A stretch of 64,000 bases of DNA, from assembly GCA_910584085.1 (NCBI GenBank), contig CAJTZY010000004.1, positions 44,399 to 108,398 on the forward strand, written 5' to 3'. This stretch comes from an uncultured Bacilli bacterium (GTDB taxonomy: Bacteria > Bacillota_I > Bacilli_A > RF39 > UBA660). Shown in pieces: positions 8,147 to 17,543 of this stretch. A program made the translations under genes and the position numbers. The notes below the pieces were generated by a model. The model was not told the DNA's origin. It did no database searches and saw only the letters and a program-made list of their open reading frames with translations. The number at the start of each line of letters is the position of its first letter. Position 1 is the first letter of the stretch.

Positions 8147-8205
8147 TTAATTTTTATATTTTTTGCGTTTATAATTCAACAATAATTTTTAATTGATATA
8201 TAAAA

Positions 8206-8225
8206 AGAACAGAATTACCTGTTCT
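8206..8225 (-). terminator. Terminator of the AbgT-family gene
   Basis: AGAACAG and CTGTTCT form a 7-bp stem over a 6-nt loop, followed by TTTTTATA on the - strand. It overlaps the stop codon. Confidence 0.8.
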
Positions 8226-9732
8226 ATAATGTTATACTCGAATTTATTCCTATTGGAAGTCCAAGTAAATACCACCCTAATATTATTACTATCCATGTGA
8301 GTGATAATATTAAGATTATTGGCATTATTTTTTTCATTGTACCAATTATACTTATGTTAGAATCATTATCAAATTTATACATAAATCCAATAGTTATTAT
8401 TAAATATACATATATTGGTGAGAATAACTTTCCAACTGAATCTGCTGCAAGGAATATTGTTTGTGTAAAAGCTGGAGAAATATTTGCTCTCATAAGTAGT
8501 GGTACATATATTGGTGACATAAGTTCCCATTTTGCAAGTGTTGATGGGATAAATACTGAAATTAATACTATTGTTAAGAATATTAATATTACAAGTACTA
8601 CTCCAGAAGCACTACCTGAACCTATGAAGTCAATTATATTTGTTGATATAACCTCAAATATATGTGTCCAATCTATTATCCCGTATAATATAGATGCAAA
8701 GAATAGTAATGCAAATACATATCCTGTACCTTCAAATGTTTTAGTGAAAGCTTTACTATAGTCATCACTATTTTTAATATTTCTAGAAACTGTTCCATAT
8801 ATAAATCCACATACCATTAAAATGGCGATTATTAAAAACATAAGTCCTTGATTTAATGGTGATGAAGATCCAAATAGTTTTGCTATATATGTAGGCGCTG
8901 TTTTATCTAGTAATAATCCTGAATGAGGTAATCCTGGGATAATTGAATAGATAAATACAAGCGTCATTATAATAAATGCAATTAATGTAATTTTTGATGC
9001 TTTTGTTGATATATTTAAATTATCTGTTTCTTCATTTCTAGAAAACCTTTTAGAAAATTTTTCTAACATAAAGGCTCCAACTATTGTTAAAATAACTGTA
9101 GATATAATTAGTGTAAATATATTTGAAAGTAAATCATAATTATAACTTGTAATTATACTTTGTGCAGATAGTTCTGTTATAGTACCTAGCTGATACATCT
9201 CATAATTATATATTAATCCAGTTCCATAACCTATAGTAATTGCTATAAACATAGTAAGTACACCCAAACTAGAACTTCTTCCTGAATACTTATAAAGTAT
9301 TCCAGCTATTGGAAGTAACATAGCATAACTGTAATCTCCTATTATTGTAGAAATTATTCCAATAAACATAACGAGTAGTGTTACATATTTTGATTTCCAC
9401 TTTTTTAATGGACTAAATATTTGTTTTAAAAGGCCACTAGCTTCAAGAATAGAAACTGCTATTAATGACATTAATAACATTACTAATGGTTCTAGGGTTT
9501 GAAAATTAACTAAAGAGTTATTTAATATATGTTTGATTCCTGTTTTACTAAATATATTGTTTACAGAAATAAGTGTTGTTTCAAGTCCTTTTACATCAGT
9601 CTTATATCCACTAGCACCAAGCAAGCTAAATAATAAACCTACTACTGCTGCTACAAGCGCAAAAATTATAATTTCTACTATAGGCCCTACTCCTCGCTTC
9701 GCACCTTTTCGTTTTTGTTTTTTTATACTCAC
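8224..9732 (-). CDS. AbgT-family transporter
   Basis: 502 residues with about 11-12 hydrophobic helices and a basic N-terminus (KKQKRKGAKRG). The region GDYSYAMLLPIAGILYKYSG and the later AKWELMSPIYVPLLMR and ADSVGKLFSPIYVYL segments match the two pseudo-symmetric hairpin and core regions of the AbgT family. AbgT proteins take up p-aminobenzoyl-glutamate or export antimetabolites; the substrate here is unknown. The start is a GTG with GGAGG eight bases upstream. It follows yyzM by 10 bp, so it is probably in the parA-parB-mscS-yyzM transcript. Confidence 0.78.
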   Translation of the reverse strand: MSIKKQKRKGAKRGVGPIVEIIIFALVAAVVGLLFSLLGASGYKTDVKGLETTLISVNNIFSKTGIKHILNNSLVNFQTLEPLVMLLMSLIAVSILEASGLLKQIFSPLKKWKSKYVTLLVMFIGIISTIIGDYSYAMLLPIAGILYKYSGRSSSLGVLTMFIAITIGYGTGLIYNYEMYQLGTITELSAQSIITSYNYDLLSNIFTLIISTVILTIVGAFMLEKFSKRFSRNEETDNLNISTKASKITLIAFIIMTLVFIYSIIPGLPHSGLLLDKTAPTYIAKLFGSSSPLNQGLMFLIIAILMVCGFIYGTVSRNIKNSDDYSKAFTKTFEGTGYVFALLFFASILYGIIDWTHIFEVISTNIIDFIGSGSASGVVLVILIFLTIVLISVFIPSTLAKWELMSPIYVPLLMRANISPAFTQTIFLAADSVGKLFSPIYVYLIITIGFMYKFDNDSNISIIGTMKKIMPIILILSLTWIVIILGWYLLGLPIGINSSITL

Positions 9733-9742
9733 TTCAAGCCTC

Positions 9743-9928
9743 CTAATATTTTATAATTTTTTTTAATTTTTTATTAAATTCTATTCTTGGCAACATTATC
9801 GCTCTACCACAGTTGTTACATTTTATTTTAATATCTGCCCCAACACGGATTATTTCCCATTCATTTGTTCCACATGGATGATTTTTTTTCATTATAACTA
9901 TACTACCAAGTTTATATTCTTTATCCAT
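9743..9928 (-). CDS. yyzM: DUF951 protein (YyzM family)
   Basis: 61 residues. The family core is clear: MKKNHPCGTNEWEIIRVGADIKIKC followed by CGRAIMLPRIEF, with Cys residues that could bind zinc. The function is not established. The gene is conserved beside parB and ychF in Bacilli, and here it overlaps the end of mscS by 8 bp, indicating translational coupling. The start ATG has GGTGGTGAT upstream. Confidence 0.88.
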   Translation of the reverse strand: MDKEYKLGSIVIMKKNHPCGTNEWEIIRVGADIKIKCNNCGRAIMLPRIEFNKKLKKIIKY

Positions 9929-10703
9929 TATGTATCACCACCTGATTGTATGGAATTGTAATGTTGTTTTCATTAAATGCTAATACAATTTTTTCTTTCA
10001 TTTTTCTATCAAGTTCAAATTGTTCTGAATAGTTTGATAAAACAACTATTCTAAATTTTATAGAACTATCAGCTAATTCTTGAATCCCTAAACATGAAAT
10101 ATCTTTTAATTTGTATTCTTTCTTAGCTTTCTCACATAAATTTTCTAGTACATTTTTTACTTTTTCTATATCAGATTCGTAAGCAACTCCAATGTCTATT
10201 ATTAAGTTAGTATTTCCTATACTATAATTAATGATTTCTGTGATATTTCTATTTGATATCATTTTAATCTCACCAGTATAAGCTTTAAGTTTTGTTGTTC
10301 TTAAATTGGATGGTATTACTTCTCCTTTAAATCCATTTATACTTACACAATCCCCTATAGAATATTGTCCTTCAAATATTATTGAAATTCCTACTATGAA
10401 ATCCTTTAACAAATCTTGTAAGGCAAGACCAGCCACAAGACCAACCACACCAAATGATGCGACTAATGACTTTGTATCTATTCCATATATTTCAAGTAAT
10501 GTTAATATAGATATCATAATTATTATAAACTTAACTATATTGTTAATAAGATTCACAATAGTTTGTTTTCTTTTATCATTAACATGGGCTATTTTAAAAT
10601 TAAATAATTTATATACTATTTTTTTAGATATTATACAAAGTAAAATACATAATATTACTATTACTATAGGAGCAATTACTTCTTTTTTTAATAAATATTC
10701 CAT
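9921..10703 (-). CDS. Small-conductance mechanosensitive channel, MscS family
   Basis: 260 residues. Two or three N-terminal helices are followed by the pore-lining TM3 signature ASFGVVGLVAGLALQDLLKDF (near residues 80-100). Next come the beta domain (YSIGDCVSINGFKGEV) and an alpha/beta C-terminal domain ending with IPYNQVVIHN. It would release osmolytes on hypo-osmotic shock. It lies 1 bp after parB, matching the parA-parB-mscS-yyzM order in B. subtilis. Confidence 0.92.
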   Translation of the reverse strand: MEYLLKKEVIAPIVIVILCILLCIISKKIVYKLFNFKIAHVNDKRKQTIVNLINNIVKFIIIMISILTLLEIYGIDTKSLVASFGVVGLVAGLALQDLLKDFIVGISIIFEGQYSIGDCVSINGFKGEVIPSNLRTTKLKAYTGEIKMISNRNITEIINYSIGNTNLIIDIGVAYESDIEKVKNVLENLCEKAKKEYKLKDISCLGIQELADSSIKFRIVVLSNYSEQFELDRKMKEKIVLAFNENNITIPYNQVVIHNG

Positions 10704-10704
10704 A

Positions 10705-11574
10705 CTAATCCCTTATATTTAACACTTCTAAAATTCTATTTAAATCTGCTGTATTATTAAAAGATATTTCTATTTTTTTATCTTTTATTTTAACTTTAGT
10801 ATCTAATTTTTCAATTAACATTTCTTCAACATATTTATATTCATTATCTTTTGGATGTCTTTCTATTTTTACTTTTTTATCTTCTGTTTCTGCATCTTGC
10901 TCAAGTTCTCTAACAGGTATTTTTTTATCAATTATTTCATGAGCCATATCAATTATTTTTTGATTATCTTCTAATTTACTAAGAACTCTAGCATGTCCCA
11001 TGCTTATTTGATTATTTGATACCATTTCTTGTACCTCATTTGGTAATCTTAAAAGTCCTAGTATATTTGTTATATGACTTCTACTTTTTCCAACCTTATT
11101 TGATAATTCTTCTTGTGTAAGTGATAATTTTTCTATCATAGATTTATATGCATAAGCCTCTTCTATTGCACTTAAATTTTCTCTTTGTAAGTTTTCTAAA
11201 AGCGCAATTTCCATCATTTGTTCATCATTTAAATTACGAATGAGTGCTGGAACTTTAGTAAGACCTGCCATTTTAGAAGCTCTAACCCTTCTCTCACCTG
11301 CTATTATTTCATAACCTTTTATACTTTTCTTTACTATAATTGGCTGAAAAACGCCGTGTTCTCTAATTGAATTTGCTAAATCATTTAAAGCTTCATCATT
11401 AAATTTTTTACGTGGTTGGTATGGATTAGGTCTAAGTTCATCTATGTTAATTTCAACAATTTCTTCATTACTTGCTGTTTCATATACTGTTTTTTCAAAA
11501 CTATCTAAATCAAGATTTTCTGAATTAAATAATTGTTCTAATCCTTTTCCAAGTGCTCTTTTTTTAGTTTCCAT
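10705..11574 (-). CDS. parB: Chromosome partitioning protein ParB (Spo0J)
   Basis: 289 residues from the ATG at 11574, which has GAGGTGA nine bases upstream; a TTG three codons earlier is too close to that site. The N-terminal ParA-stimulating segment is KKRALGKGLEQLF. The CTP-binding domain has NPYQPRKKF and GERRVRAS, followed by the HTH (TQEELSNKVGKSRSHITNIL) and a C-terminal dimer domain. It loads at parS and slides as a CTP clamp; a parS-like site stands after gyrA at 63896. It overlaps parA by 11 bp. Confidence 0.96.
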   Translation of the reverse strand: METKKRALGKGLEQLFNSENLDLDSFEKTVYETASNEEIVEINIDELRPNPYQPRKKFNDEALNDLANSIREHGVFQPIIVKKSIKGYEIIAGERRVRASKMAGLTKVPALIRNLNDEQMMEIALLENLQRENLSAIEEAYAYKSMIEKLSLTQEELSNKVGKSRSHITNILGLLRLPNEVQEMVSNNQISMGHARVLSKLEDNQKIIDMAHEIIDKKIPVRELEQDAETEDKKVKIERHPKDNEYKYVEEMLIEKLDTKVKIKDKKIEISFNNTADLNRILEVLNIRD

Positions 11575-12349
11575 TTCTCTCAATCACCTCTTTGGCTAAA
11601 TTTATATATGCTTCTGTTCCTCTGCTTCTTGGATCATATGCGTGTATTGGTTTTCCATGACTTGGTGCTTCTGACAATTTTACAAGTCTTGGTATTATAG
11701 TATCATAAACCTTATCCTTAAAATAACTTTTAATCTCTTCTACAACTTCAAGACCTAAGTTAGTACGATTATCTAACATTGTAAGTAATACACCTTCTAT
11801 ATCTAATGTTGGATTTAATTTTCTTTGCGCTATCATAATTGAGTTCAATAGTTGCATAATTCCCTCAAGGGCGAAGAATTCACATTGTACTGGAATTATT
11901 ACCGAATTAGATGCTGCTAGTGCATTTGTTGTTATTAGCCCAAGAGAAGGTGGACAATCTAAAATTATATAATCAAATATATCTTTTATTTCACCTAAGT
12001 ATTTTTTTAATTGTAATTGTGGTATAAACTCTGGATTTGCTCTAGACATTTCCATAAGTTCCATATCTACTCCAGCTAAGTTAATAGATGCTGGGATTAA
12101 ATATAGGTTTTTAAATTTTGTTTTTGCTACAACTTTTTTTACCTCTGCTCTATCAACTAAAAGTTCATAAATACTATTTTCCAAATCACCTTTATTGACA
12201 CCTACTCCAGTAGTACTGTTACCTTGAGGATCTAGGTCAACTAGTAATGTTTTTTTACCCAAAAGTCCTAGGGAAGCTGCTAAATTTATACTAGATGTAG
12301 TCTTTCCAACTCCACCTTTTTGATTAACAAATGCTATTATCTTTCCCAT
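11564..12349 (-). CDS. parA: Chromosome partitioning ATPase ParA (Soj)
   Basis: 261 residues. The deviant Walker A KGGVGKTT sits at residues 11-18, with the Walker A' LLVDLDPQGNSTTG and Walker B YIILDCPPSLG following. ParA binds DNA non-specifically in its ATP form and works with ParB in origin segregation and control of DnaA. It is the first gene of the parA-parB-mscS-yyzM-abgT transcript, with GGTG just before the ATG. Confidence 0.96.
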   Translation of the reverse strand: MGKIIAFVNQKGGVGKTTSSINLAASLGLLGKKTLLVDLDPQGNSTTGVGVNKGDLENSIYELLVDRAEVKKVVAKTKFKNLYLIPASINLAGVDMELMEMSRANPEFIPQLQLKKYLGEIKDIFDYIILDCPPSLGLITTNALAASNSVIIPVQCEFFALEGIMQLLNSIMIAQRKLNPTLDIEGVLLTMLDNRTNLGLEVVEEIKSYFKDKVYDTIIPRLVKLSEAPSHGKPIHAYDPRSRGTEAYINLAKEVIERNGN

Positions 12350-12729
12350 TTTTTCACCTTATTTCATTTTTAATTTTCACATAAATAGTTTATCATATTT
12401 TTAAGAATAAATCTATTGTTTTAATAATAATTTTTTATATATGAAAAGTAGAAGTTTTCTATCCTCTTATCTTTTCTTGATTATTATGATTTTAAGTTAT
12501 ATTCGCTTTACAGTCTAATATTTTATCATTTATATTTTAAAGATATATGTTTTTAATAGGATTTACTACTTTGTATTTCTTATTTTTTTATTTGATTTAA
12601 GGTAATTTTATGAAAATATGATACTAAACTATTAATTTCTATATTTTACACTATATTTAGATCAATTATTTACTATTTAATATTTAGAACCTATTTTAAT
12701 AAAACTCATAAACTTATATAGGTGGTTTT
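12350..12729. other. 380-bp AT-rich divergent intergenic region
   Basis: No gene is recognisable on either strand. The region separates divergent parA and ddl and must hold both promoters. I see weak -10-like sequences (for example TATGAT near 12390 for parA) but no convincing pair of boxes. No hairpin stands out. Confidence 0.5.
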
Positions 12730-13692
12730 TTGAAAAAAGTGTTAATTTTATTTGGTGGAAATTCTTTTGAACACGAAGTTTCTTGTGATTCAGTTAATTT
12801 TATTATAAATAACATAAATAAAAATAAATTTGATTATAATGTAGTTGGTATTGATTTTGATGGTAAGTGGTATGAAGTTAATAAAAGTATTGATATTAAT
12901 GTTAATTGGAAGGATAAATATATTAAAGAAGTAAATAATATTATTGAGTATTTAAAATGTTTTGATATAGTATTTCCTATGATACATGGAAATATGGGAG
13001 AGGATGGTAAGCTTCAAAGCTTATTCGAATTATGTAATATTAAATATGTAGGTTGTAATTCATATAGTAGTTTAATTTGTTATGATAAATTATTAACAAA
13101 ATTAATATTGGATAAATATTCTATACCTCAAGTTTCATATTTGATATATGATGAAAATACTGATATTGAAAAAGTTAAATATCCTTCTATAGTAAAACCC
13201 TGTAAATGCGGTTCATCGCTTGGTATATCTGTAGTAAATAACAAATCAGAATTAATTAATGCAATTAAAGCGGCAAGAAAATACGATAAAAATATTATTA
13301 TTGAATCTTATATAAAAGAAAACAGAGAATTAGAGTGTGCGATATTAGAAAAAAATAATAAGTTGATTGTTTCAGATATTGGAGAAATTAATAAGAGTAA
13401 TGGTTGGTACAGCTATGATTCAAAATACAATACTAAGTTAGATACTAAAATATCTAATATTAATAAATGTATTAAAAAGAAAATAAAAAAATACTCTAAA
13501 CAAATATTTAATATATTAGGTTGTAGAGGATTAAGTAGAATAGATTTCTTATATGATATAAAAGAAAATAAAATATATTTTAATGAAATAAATACTATGC
13601 CTGGATTTACTGAAATTAGTATGTATCCTAAACTTATTAAGAATAGTGGAATAAATTATAAGAAATTAATTACTATTCTTTTAAATTTATAG
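12730..13692 (+). CDS. ddl: D-alanine--D-alanine ligase
   Basis: 320 residues. The start is a TTG with AGGTGG five bases upstream. ATP-grasp ligase features are in order: GGNSFEHEVS (N-terminus), HGNMGEDGKLQSLFEL, KPCKCGSSLGISVV (ATP-grasp lysine and glycine loop), IIIESYI, and the metal-binding end FNEINTMPGF. It joins two D-Ala for peptidoglycan precursors. The TMPGFTEISMYPKL ending is that of ordinary Bacillota Ddl enzymes. It is transcribed toward the origin and divergently from parA, unlike the housekeeping genes around it, so it may have been relocated or acquired. With murA here, it indicates that a cell wall is made. Confidence 0.93.
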   Translation: MKKVLILFGGNSFEHEVSCDSVNFIINNINKNKFDYNVVGIDFDGKWYEVNKSIDINVNWKDKYIKEVNNIIEYLKCFDIVFPMIHGNMGEDGKLQSLFELCNIKYVGCNSYSSLICYDKLLTKLILDKYSIPQVSYLIYDENTDIEKVKYPSIVKPCKCGSSLGISVVNNKSELINAIKAARKYDKNIIIESYIKENRELECAILEKNNKLIVSDIGEINKSNGWYSYDSKYNTKLDTKISNINKCIKKKIKKYSKQIFNILGCRGLSRIDFLYDIKENKIYFNEINTMPGFTEISMYPKLIKNSGINYKKLITILLNL

Positions 13693-13749
13693 ACCATATG
13701 TATATAAAATTTTAAGCCAATATATGAGAAAATTAAAGTGGTGATTGAT

Positions 13750-13992
13750 ATGGCAGAAAAAAAGAAATCAGATATTTATAATACAATAGGGAAAAACATT
13801 AAAAAGTATAGAATAAAAAAAGGCCTTAAACAAAGAGAACTTGCGGAAGCCCTATATTTAAGTGATAGTTTTATTGCTAAACTTGAATCTGTTACACACC
13901 AAACAATATCTATTGATACACTTGAGGATATTGCTAATGTACTTGATTGTAGTATAAAGGATTTTTTTGATAAGAATGAGGAAACAAAGTAA
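13750..13992 (+). CDS. XRE/Cro-CI family transcriptional regulator
   Basis: 80 residues from the ATG at 13750, preceded by AGTGGTGATT; in-frame GTG codons lie 9-12 bases upstream. The HTH core is IGKNIKKYRIKKGLKQRELAEALYLSDSFIAKLES, with a well-formed recognition helix and the standard DTLEDIANVLDCSIKDFF ending. The whole protein is one DNA-binding domain. It follows ddl by about 60 bp and may be cotranscribed with it. A strong terminator follows directly. Confidence 0.87.
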   Translation: MAEKKKSDIYNTIGKNIKKYRIKKGLKQRELAEALYLSDSFIAKLESVTHQTISIDTLEDIANVLDCSIKDFFDKNEETK

Positions 13993-14010
13993 AATGCTTT
14001 GTTTTCTTTT
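13981..14010 (+). terminator. Terminator of the ddl-XRE unit
   Basis: AAACAAAG (13982-13989) pairs with CTTTGTTT (13997-14004), followed by TCTTTT. It overlaps the stop codon of the XRE gene. Confidence 0.8.
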
Positions 14011-14040
14011 GATATAAATTTTAAAAAATTATTATAGAAA

Positions 14041-14090
14041 AAAAGGAAATTAAAAACTTTTACAATATAATATATATAGGAAAATCACTA
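14041..14090 (+). promoter_or_regulatory. Promoter region of the nuclease gene, conserved with its paralogue
   Basis: TATAAT (14066-14071) is followed by an AT run and GGAAAATCAC, with AAGGAA at the -35 distance. The same layout precedes the partial paralogue at the left edge (456-505). The homology therefore reaches beyond the reading frame. Confidence 0.5.
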
Positions 14091-14101
14091 GAAGGGAAAT
14101 T

Positions 14102-15007
14102 ATGATAAAAAATATTACAAAGGATAAAAAGAATGAAAAGGATGACAAATTATTACTTGGAATAGTAGACTGTATGTTTAAGGCTATTTTACTTGATCCT
14201 AATAATCCTGATTATTTAAAAGCCTTAATCCATGAAATAACAAATATTCCATTTGACATGTTAGAAGATATTACTATTTTAAATAGTGAACATGTTATTA
14301 ATAATAAAATGGATAAAAAGGTTAGAAGTGATATTATTGTTAGTATTGGTAAACAATATATTAATATTGAAATGAATAAAAAATATTATAAAGGTACTTT
14401 TAATAAAAATGATAATTATATGAAGTTAATTGCTTCTAATTTTTATAAAAATAAGGATAATTATTTAGAAAGTTATAGTATTATTCAAATAAATTTTGAT
14501 TATTTTAATTATTTAAAAAATGAAAAAGAGATATCTAAACTTGTTTATAAAGAAATGGATACTAATGAAGTAGATCCTAATTTTGAAAATAGTATTAAAT
14601 ATCATATTAATCTAGCATATATAAAGAAAACATGCTATAATAAACCTGTAAAAAGTTTAAGCAGATTTGAAAGGTACTGTTTATTATTAATGGCAGAAAC
14701 TAAGAAATTTGCGAGAAATATTTCAGGAGATGATTATATTATGAAGAAAGTTAAAGATAGACTTGAGAATTTAAGTAGTGATGAAGATATGATAGGTTTA
14801 TATGATGCTGAAATAGAAGCTGAGAAGATTAGAAATACTCAAATTGAAGGAGCTAGACTTGATGGTATCGAAGAAGGTAAGCTTGAAGGGGCTAAAGAAA
14901 GTAAACTTGAAATTGCTAGAAATATGTTAAAAATAGGATTAGATAGGAATATAATTTTAGAGGCAACAAAACTTAGTAATAGCGAAATAGAAGAATTAAT
15001 TGATTAA
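14102..15007 (+). CDS. Rpn/PD-(D/E)XK nuclease family transposase-type protein
   Basis: 301 residues, full length for the family. The nuclease core lies around residues 70-105: VRSDIIVSIG then NIEMNK (D...ExNK). The C-terminal part is charged, with the Glu/Gly-rich IEEGKLEGAKESKLEIA spacer and a final short helix (SNSEIEELI). Such proteins are abundant in gut Bacillota, and the Rpn members act as recombination-promoting nucleases; no transposition end is visible here. The ATG has AGAAGGGAA upstream. It is read against the replication direction. A decayed near-identical C-terminal copy is at 31338. Confidence 0.87.
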   Translation: MIKNITKDKKNEKDDKLLLGIVDCMFKAILLDPNNPDYLKALIHEITNIPFDMLEDITILNSEHVINNKMDKKVRSDIIVSIGKQYINIEMNKKYYKGTFNKNDNYMKLIASNFYKNKDNYLESYSIIQINFDYFNYLKNEKEISKLVYKEMDTNEVDPNFENSIKYHINLAYIKKTCYNKPVKSLSRFERYCLLLMAETKKFARNISGDDYIMKKVKDRLENLSSDEDMIGLYDAEIEAEKIRNTQIEGARLDGIEEGKLEGAKESKLEIARNMLKIGLDRNIILEATKLSNSEIEELID

Positions 15008-15027
15008 GTTTTAATTAATTCTTTTTT
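14992..15027 (+). terminator. Terminator of the nuclease gene
   Basis: AGAATTAATT and AATTAATTCT form a 10-bp stem followed by TTTTT. It overlaps the stop codon. Confidence 0.75.
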
Positions 15028-15036
15028 GTAAAGAAA

Positions 15037-15072
15037 AACTATATGAAGTTTTATTTCATATAGTTATTTTTT
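15037..15072. terminator. Bidirectional terminator between the nuclease gene and typA
   Basis: AACTATATGAA (15037-15047) and TTCATATAGTT (15055-15065) form an 11-bp stem flanked by A5 on the left and T6 on the right. On the - strand it overlaps the typA stop. Confidence 0.8.
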
Positions 15073-16875
15073 AGCGTCTTGTTTTTTTCTAAGTTCAGTA
15101 TTTAGTATTTTCTTTCTCATTCTATAATTTATAGGAGTTACTTCTACTAATTCATCATCATTTATATAGTCTAAACATATTTCCAAACTCATAACTTTTG
15201 GTCTTTTTAATACTACTGTATGATCTTTACTAGAAGTACGTGTATTTGTTAAATTTTTACCTTTAACAACATTAACTGCTAAGTCGTTATCGTGATTATT
15301 TTCTCCAACTATCATACCTTCATATACTTCTGTACCAGGCTCAATAAACATAACTCCGCGGTCCTCAAGATTACCCAATGAATACGCAGTAGCTTTTCCA
15401 TTTTCCATTGAAACTAGAACACCATTTTTACGAGATCCTACTGCCAGGCCTGCTTCTTTTCTATATTCTTTATATGTGTGATTTAGTATTCCATATCCTT
15501 TTGTCATTGTCATAAATTCAGTTGAAAATCCTATTAATCCTCTTGTTGGTACTGTATAATGAAGTTTAACTTGATTATCAGAATTTGTCATATTCTCCAT
15601 TATTCCTTCACGGTTGCCAAGAGCTTCTATTACTGCTCCAACATATTCTTCTGGAACATCTATTTGTACATCTTCAAATGGTTCACAAATTACACCGTCT
15701 ATTTCTTTTTTTATTATAGCTGGTTTTGACACTTGAAGTTCAAATCCCTCTCTTCTCATATTTTCAATTAAAATTGATAAATGTAATTCTCCTCTACCTG
15801 AAACTATAAATGCTTCGCTATTGTCTGGAACAGGTGTTACTTTTAGAGAAACATCCCTTTCTGTTTCTTTTAATAATCTTTCTTCTATTTTTCTTGCGGT
15901 TACTATTTTACCTTCCCTACCGCAGAATGGGCTAGTATTAACTCCAAATGTCATTTGTAATGTTGGTTCATCTATCCTAAGGAGTGGTAGTGCTTCCTCA
16001 TTTCCAACTTCACATACTGTTTCTCCAACTGAAATATCTGGAAGTCCTGCTATGGCAATAATATCACCTGCTGTTGCTTCATTTATTTCTACTCTTTTAA
16101 GTCCTAAAAAACCATACATTTTAGCAATTCTAAATTGTTTAATGCTTCCATCTATTCTTACACAACTTACCATTTGATTTACTTTAATATTTCCTCTTTT
16201 TACAAGTCCTATACCAATTCTTCCTACGAAATCATTATAATCAAGTAACGCTGGCTGGAATTGTAGTGAGCCCTCTTCTTCTTTTGGAGATGGAATATTA
16301 TCTATAATCATATCTAAAACTTTAGTCATATCTGGTTCTTGATCCATAGGATTTGGAGAAAAACTTGATGTTCCATTTATTGCAGATACGTATACTATTG
16401 GAAAGTCTAAATCTTCTATTTCTGCACCTAATTCTATAAATAAATCCATTACCTCATCAATTACTTCTTTAGGCCTTGCAGATTCTTTATCTATTTTATT
16501 TACTACTACTATTGGTTTAACGCCTGCATCTAGTGCTTTTTTAAGTACAAATCTTGTTTGAGGCATTGTTCCTTCATATGCATCTACTACAAGTAATACT
16601 CCATCAACCATATTCATAATTCTTTCAACTTCTCCGCCAAAGTCCGCATGTCCTGGGGTATCTAGAATGTTAATTCTATAGTCCTTATAATTAATTGCAG
16701 TTGTTTTAGCAAGTATTGTAATACCTCTTTCTCTTTCTATATCATTTGAATCCATTACTCTTTCTTGAACTTCTTCATTATCTCTAAAAGTCCCACTTGC
16801 TTGAAGCAATTTATCTACAAGTGTAGTTTTTCCATGGTCAACGTGAGCAATGATAGCTATGTTTTTCTTTTTCAT
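15064..16875 (-). CDS. typA: Translational GTPase TypA/BipA
   Basis: 603 residues, the usual length. G1 is AHVDHGKTT (residues 10-18), with [12 protein letters not shown] (G3) and NKID (G4). Then come the beta-barrel domain, the EF-G-like domain III ([20 protein letters not shown]) and the BipA-specific C-terminal domain. It binds the ribosome and helps 50S assembly and stress or cold adaptation. It is a monocistronic unit with its own promoter and terminator. Confidence 0.97.
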   Translation of the reverse strand: MKKKNIAIIAHVDHGKTTLVDKLLQASGTFRDNEEVQERVMDSNDIERERGITILAKTTAINYKDYRINILDTPGHADFGGEVERIMNMVDGVLLVVDAYEGTMPQTRFVLKKALDAGVKPIVVVNKIDKESARPKEVIDEVMDLFIELGAEIEDLDFPIVYVSAINGTSSFSPNPMDQEPDMTKVLDMIIDNIPSPKEEEGSLQFQPALLDYNDFVGRIGIGLVKRGNIKVNQMVSCVRIDGSIKQFRIAKMYGFLGLKRVEINEATAGDIIAIAGLPDISVGETVCEVGNEEALPLLRIDEPTLQMTFGVNTSPFCGREGKIVTARKIEERLLKETERDVSLKVTPVPDNSEAFIVSGRGELHLSILIENMRREGFELQVSKPAIIKKEIDGVICEPFEDVQIDVPEEYVGAVIEALGNREGIMENMTNSDNQVKLHYTVPTRGLIGFSTEFMTMTKGYGILNHTYKEYRKEAGLAVGSRKNGVLVSMENGKATAYSLGNLEDRGVMFIEPGTEVYEGMIVGENNHDNDLAVNVVKGKNLTNTRTSSKDHTVVLKRPKVMSLEICLDYINDDELVEVTPINYRMRKKILNTELRKKQDAKK

Positions 16876-16906
16876 TTTAATACACTCCCTTTGAAATACG
16901 CTTACA

Positions 16907-16934
16907 ATTATAACACATTTATAAAAAAAATCAA
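16907..16934 (-). promoter_or_regulatory. Sigma-A promoter of typA
   Basis: On the - strand TTGATT (16934-16929) and TATAAT (16912-16907) are 16 bp apart, with an extended -10 TG. Confidence 0.75.
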
Positions 16935-16988
16935 ATTATTTCTTTTAAGTTTTATACTTATTGTAGTAATTTTATTTTGTATATAAAA

Positions 16989-17012
16989 AAAAGCGAAATT
17001 TAATTCGCTTCA
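16989..17012 (-). terminator. Terminator of the Nudix gene
   Basis: AAGCGAA (16991-16997) pairs with TTCGCTT (17004-17010), and on the - strand a T8 run follows. Confidence 0.8.
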
Positions 17013-17456
17013 TTTTATTATATTTTTTAATATATAATCCATTGTTATTTTTATGTCTGGAAAGCAATCTAGAGTTTCTAATTCTTCTCTCGAAAACCAA
17101 CCTATATCATCACTTTCTAATTCATTTAACTGTTCTTTTGAATCATCATTTGGTACTGCTGCATATATTATATCTATGTGCATATGTGTCTCTCCATCAT
17201 CTGTTGTTCTTCTATTTTTTTGAATACCAAGTGGTCTAATAAAGTCTTCTTCTCTTGGAAATCTATCTCCAAGTAATCTTACCCTTAATCCTGTTTCTTC
17301 ATATACTTCTCTAAGAGCAGTTTCTTCTGGTGTTTCATTATACTCCATATGTCCTCCAGGTTGAGTCCACCTTCTATTTTTTTTATGTTTTACTAATAAT
17401 ATTTTTTTTGTATATGGATTTATTATAAATGCAGAAGCACAAAAATGCCTTTTCAT
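17010..17456 (-). CDS. Nudix hydrolase
   Basis: 148 residues. The Nudix box is complete: GHMEYNETPEETALREVYEE then TGL, near residues 36-58, with all the Glu and Arg residues expected for metal and pyrophosphate binding. The N-terminal HFCASAFIINPYTKKILLVKH is typical of MutT/NUDIX proteins that act on nucleoside diphosphate derivatives. The substrate cannot be told from sequence. It is probably a single-gene unit, with a terminator behind it. Confidence 0.9.
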   Translation of the reverse strand: MKRHFCASAFIINPYTKKILLVKHKKNRRWTQPGGHMEYNETPEETALREVYEETGLRVRLLGDRFPREEDFIRPLGIQKNRRTTDDGETHMHIDIIYAAVPNDDSKEQLNELESDDIGWFSREELETLDCFPDIKITMDYILKNIIK

Positions 17457-17543
17457 ATTACCACCAATTATACTATAACAAATTTATTTTTACTTGTCAC
17501 TATAATTTGATTTTTTTTAAATTTCTTTTACACTTTTTTACAT

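Noticed and set aside
12730..13692. Vancomycin-resistance type D-Ala--D-Lac or D-Ser ligase
   Set aside because: The C-terminal motif and overall pattern are those of ordinary Bacillota Ddl, and no other van genes are nearby.
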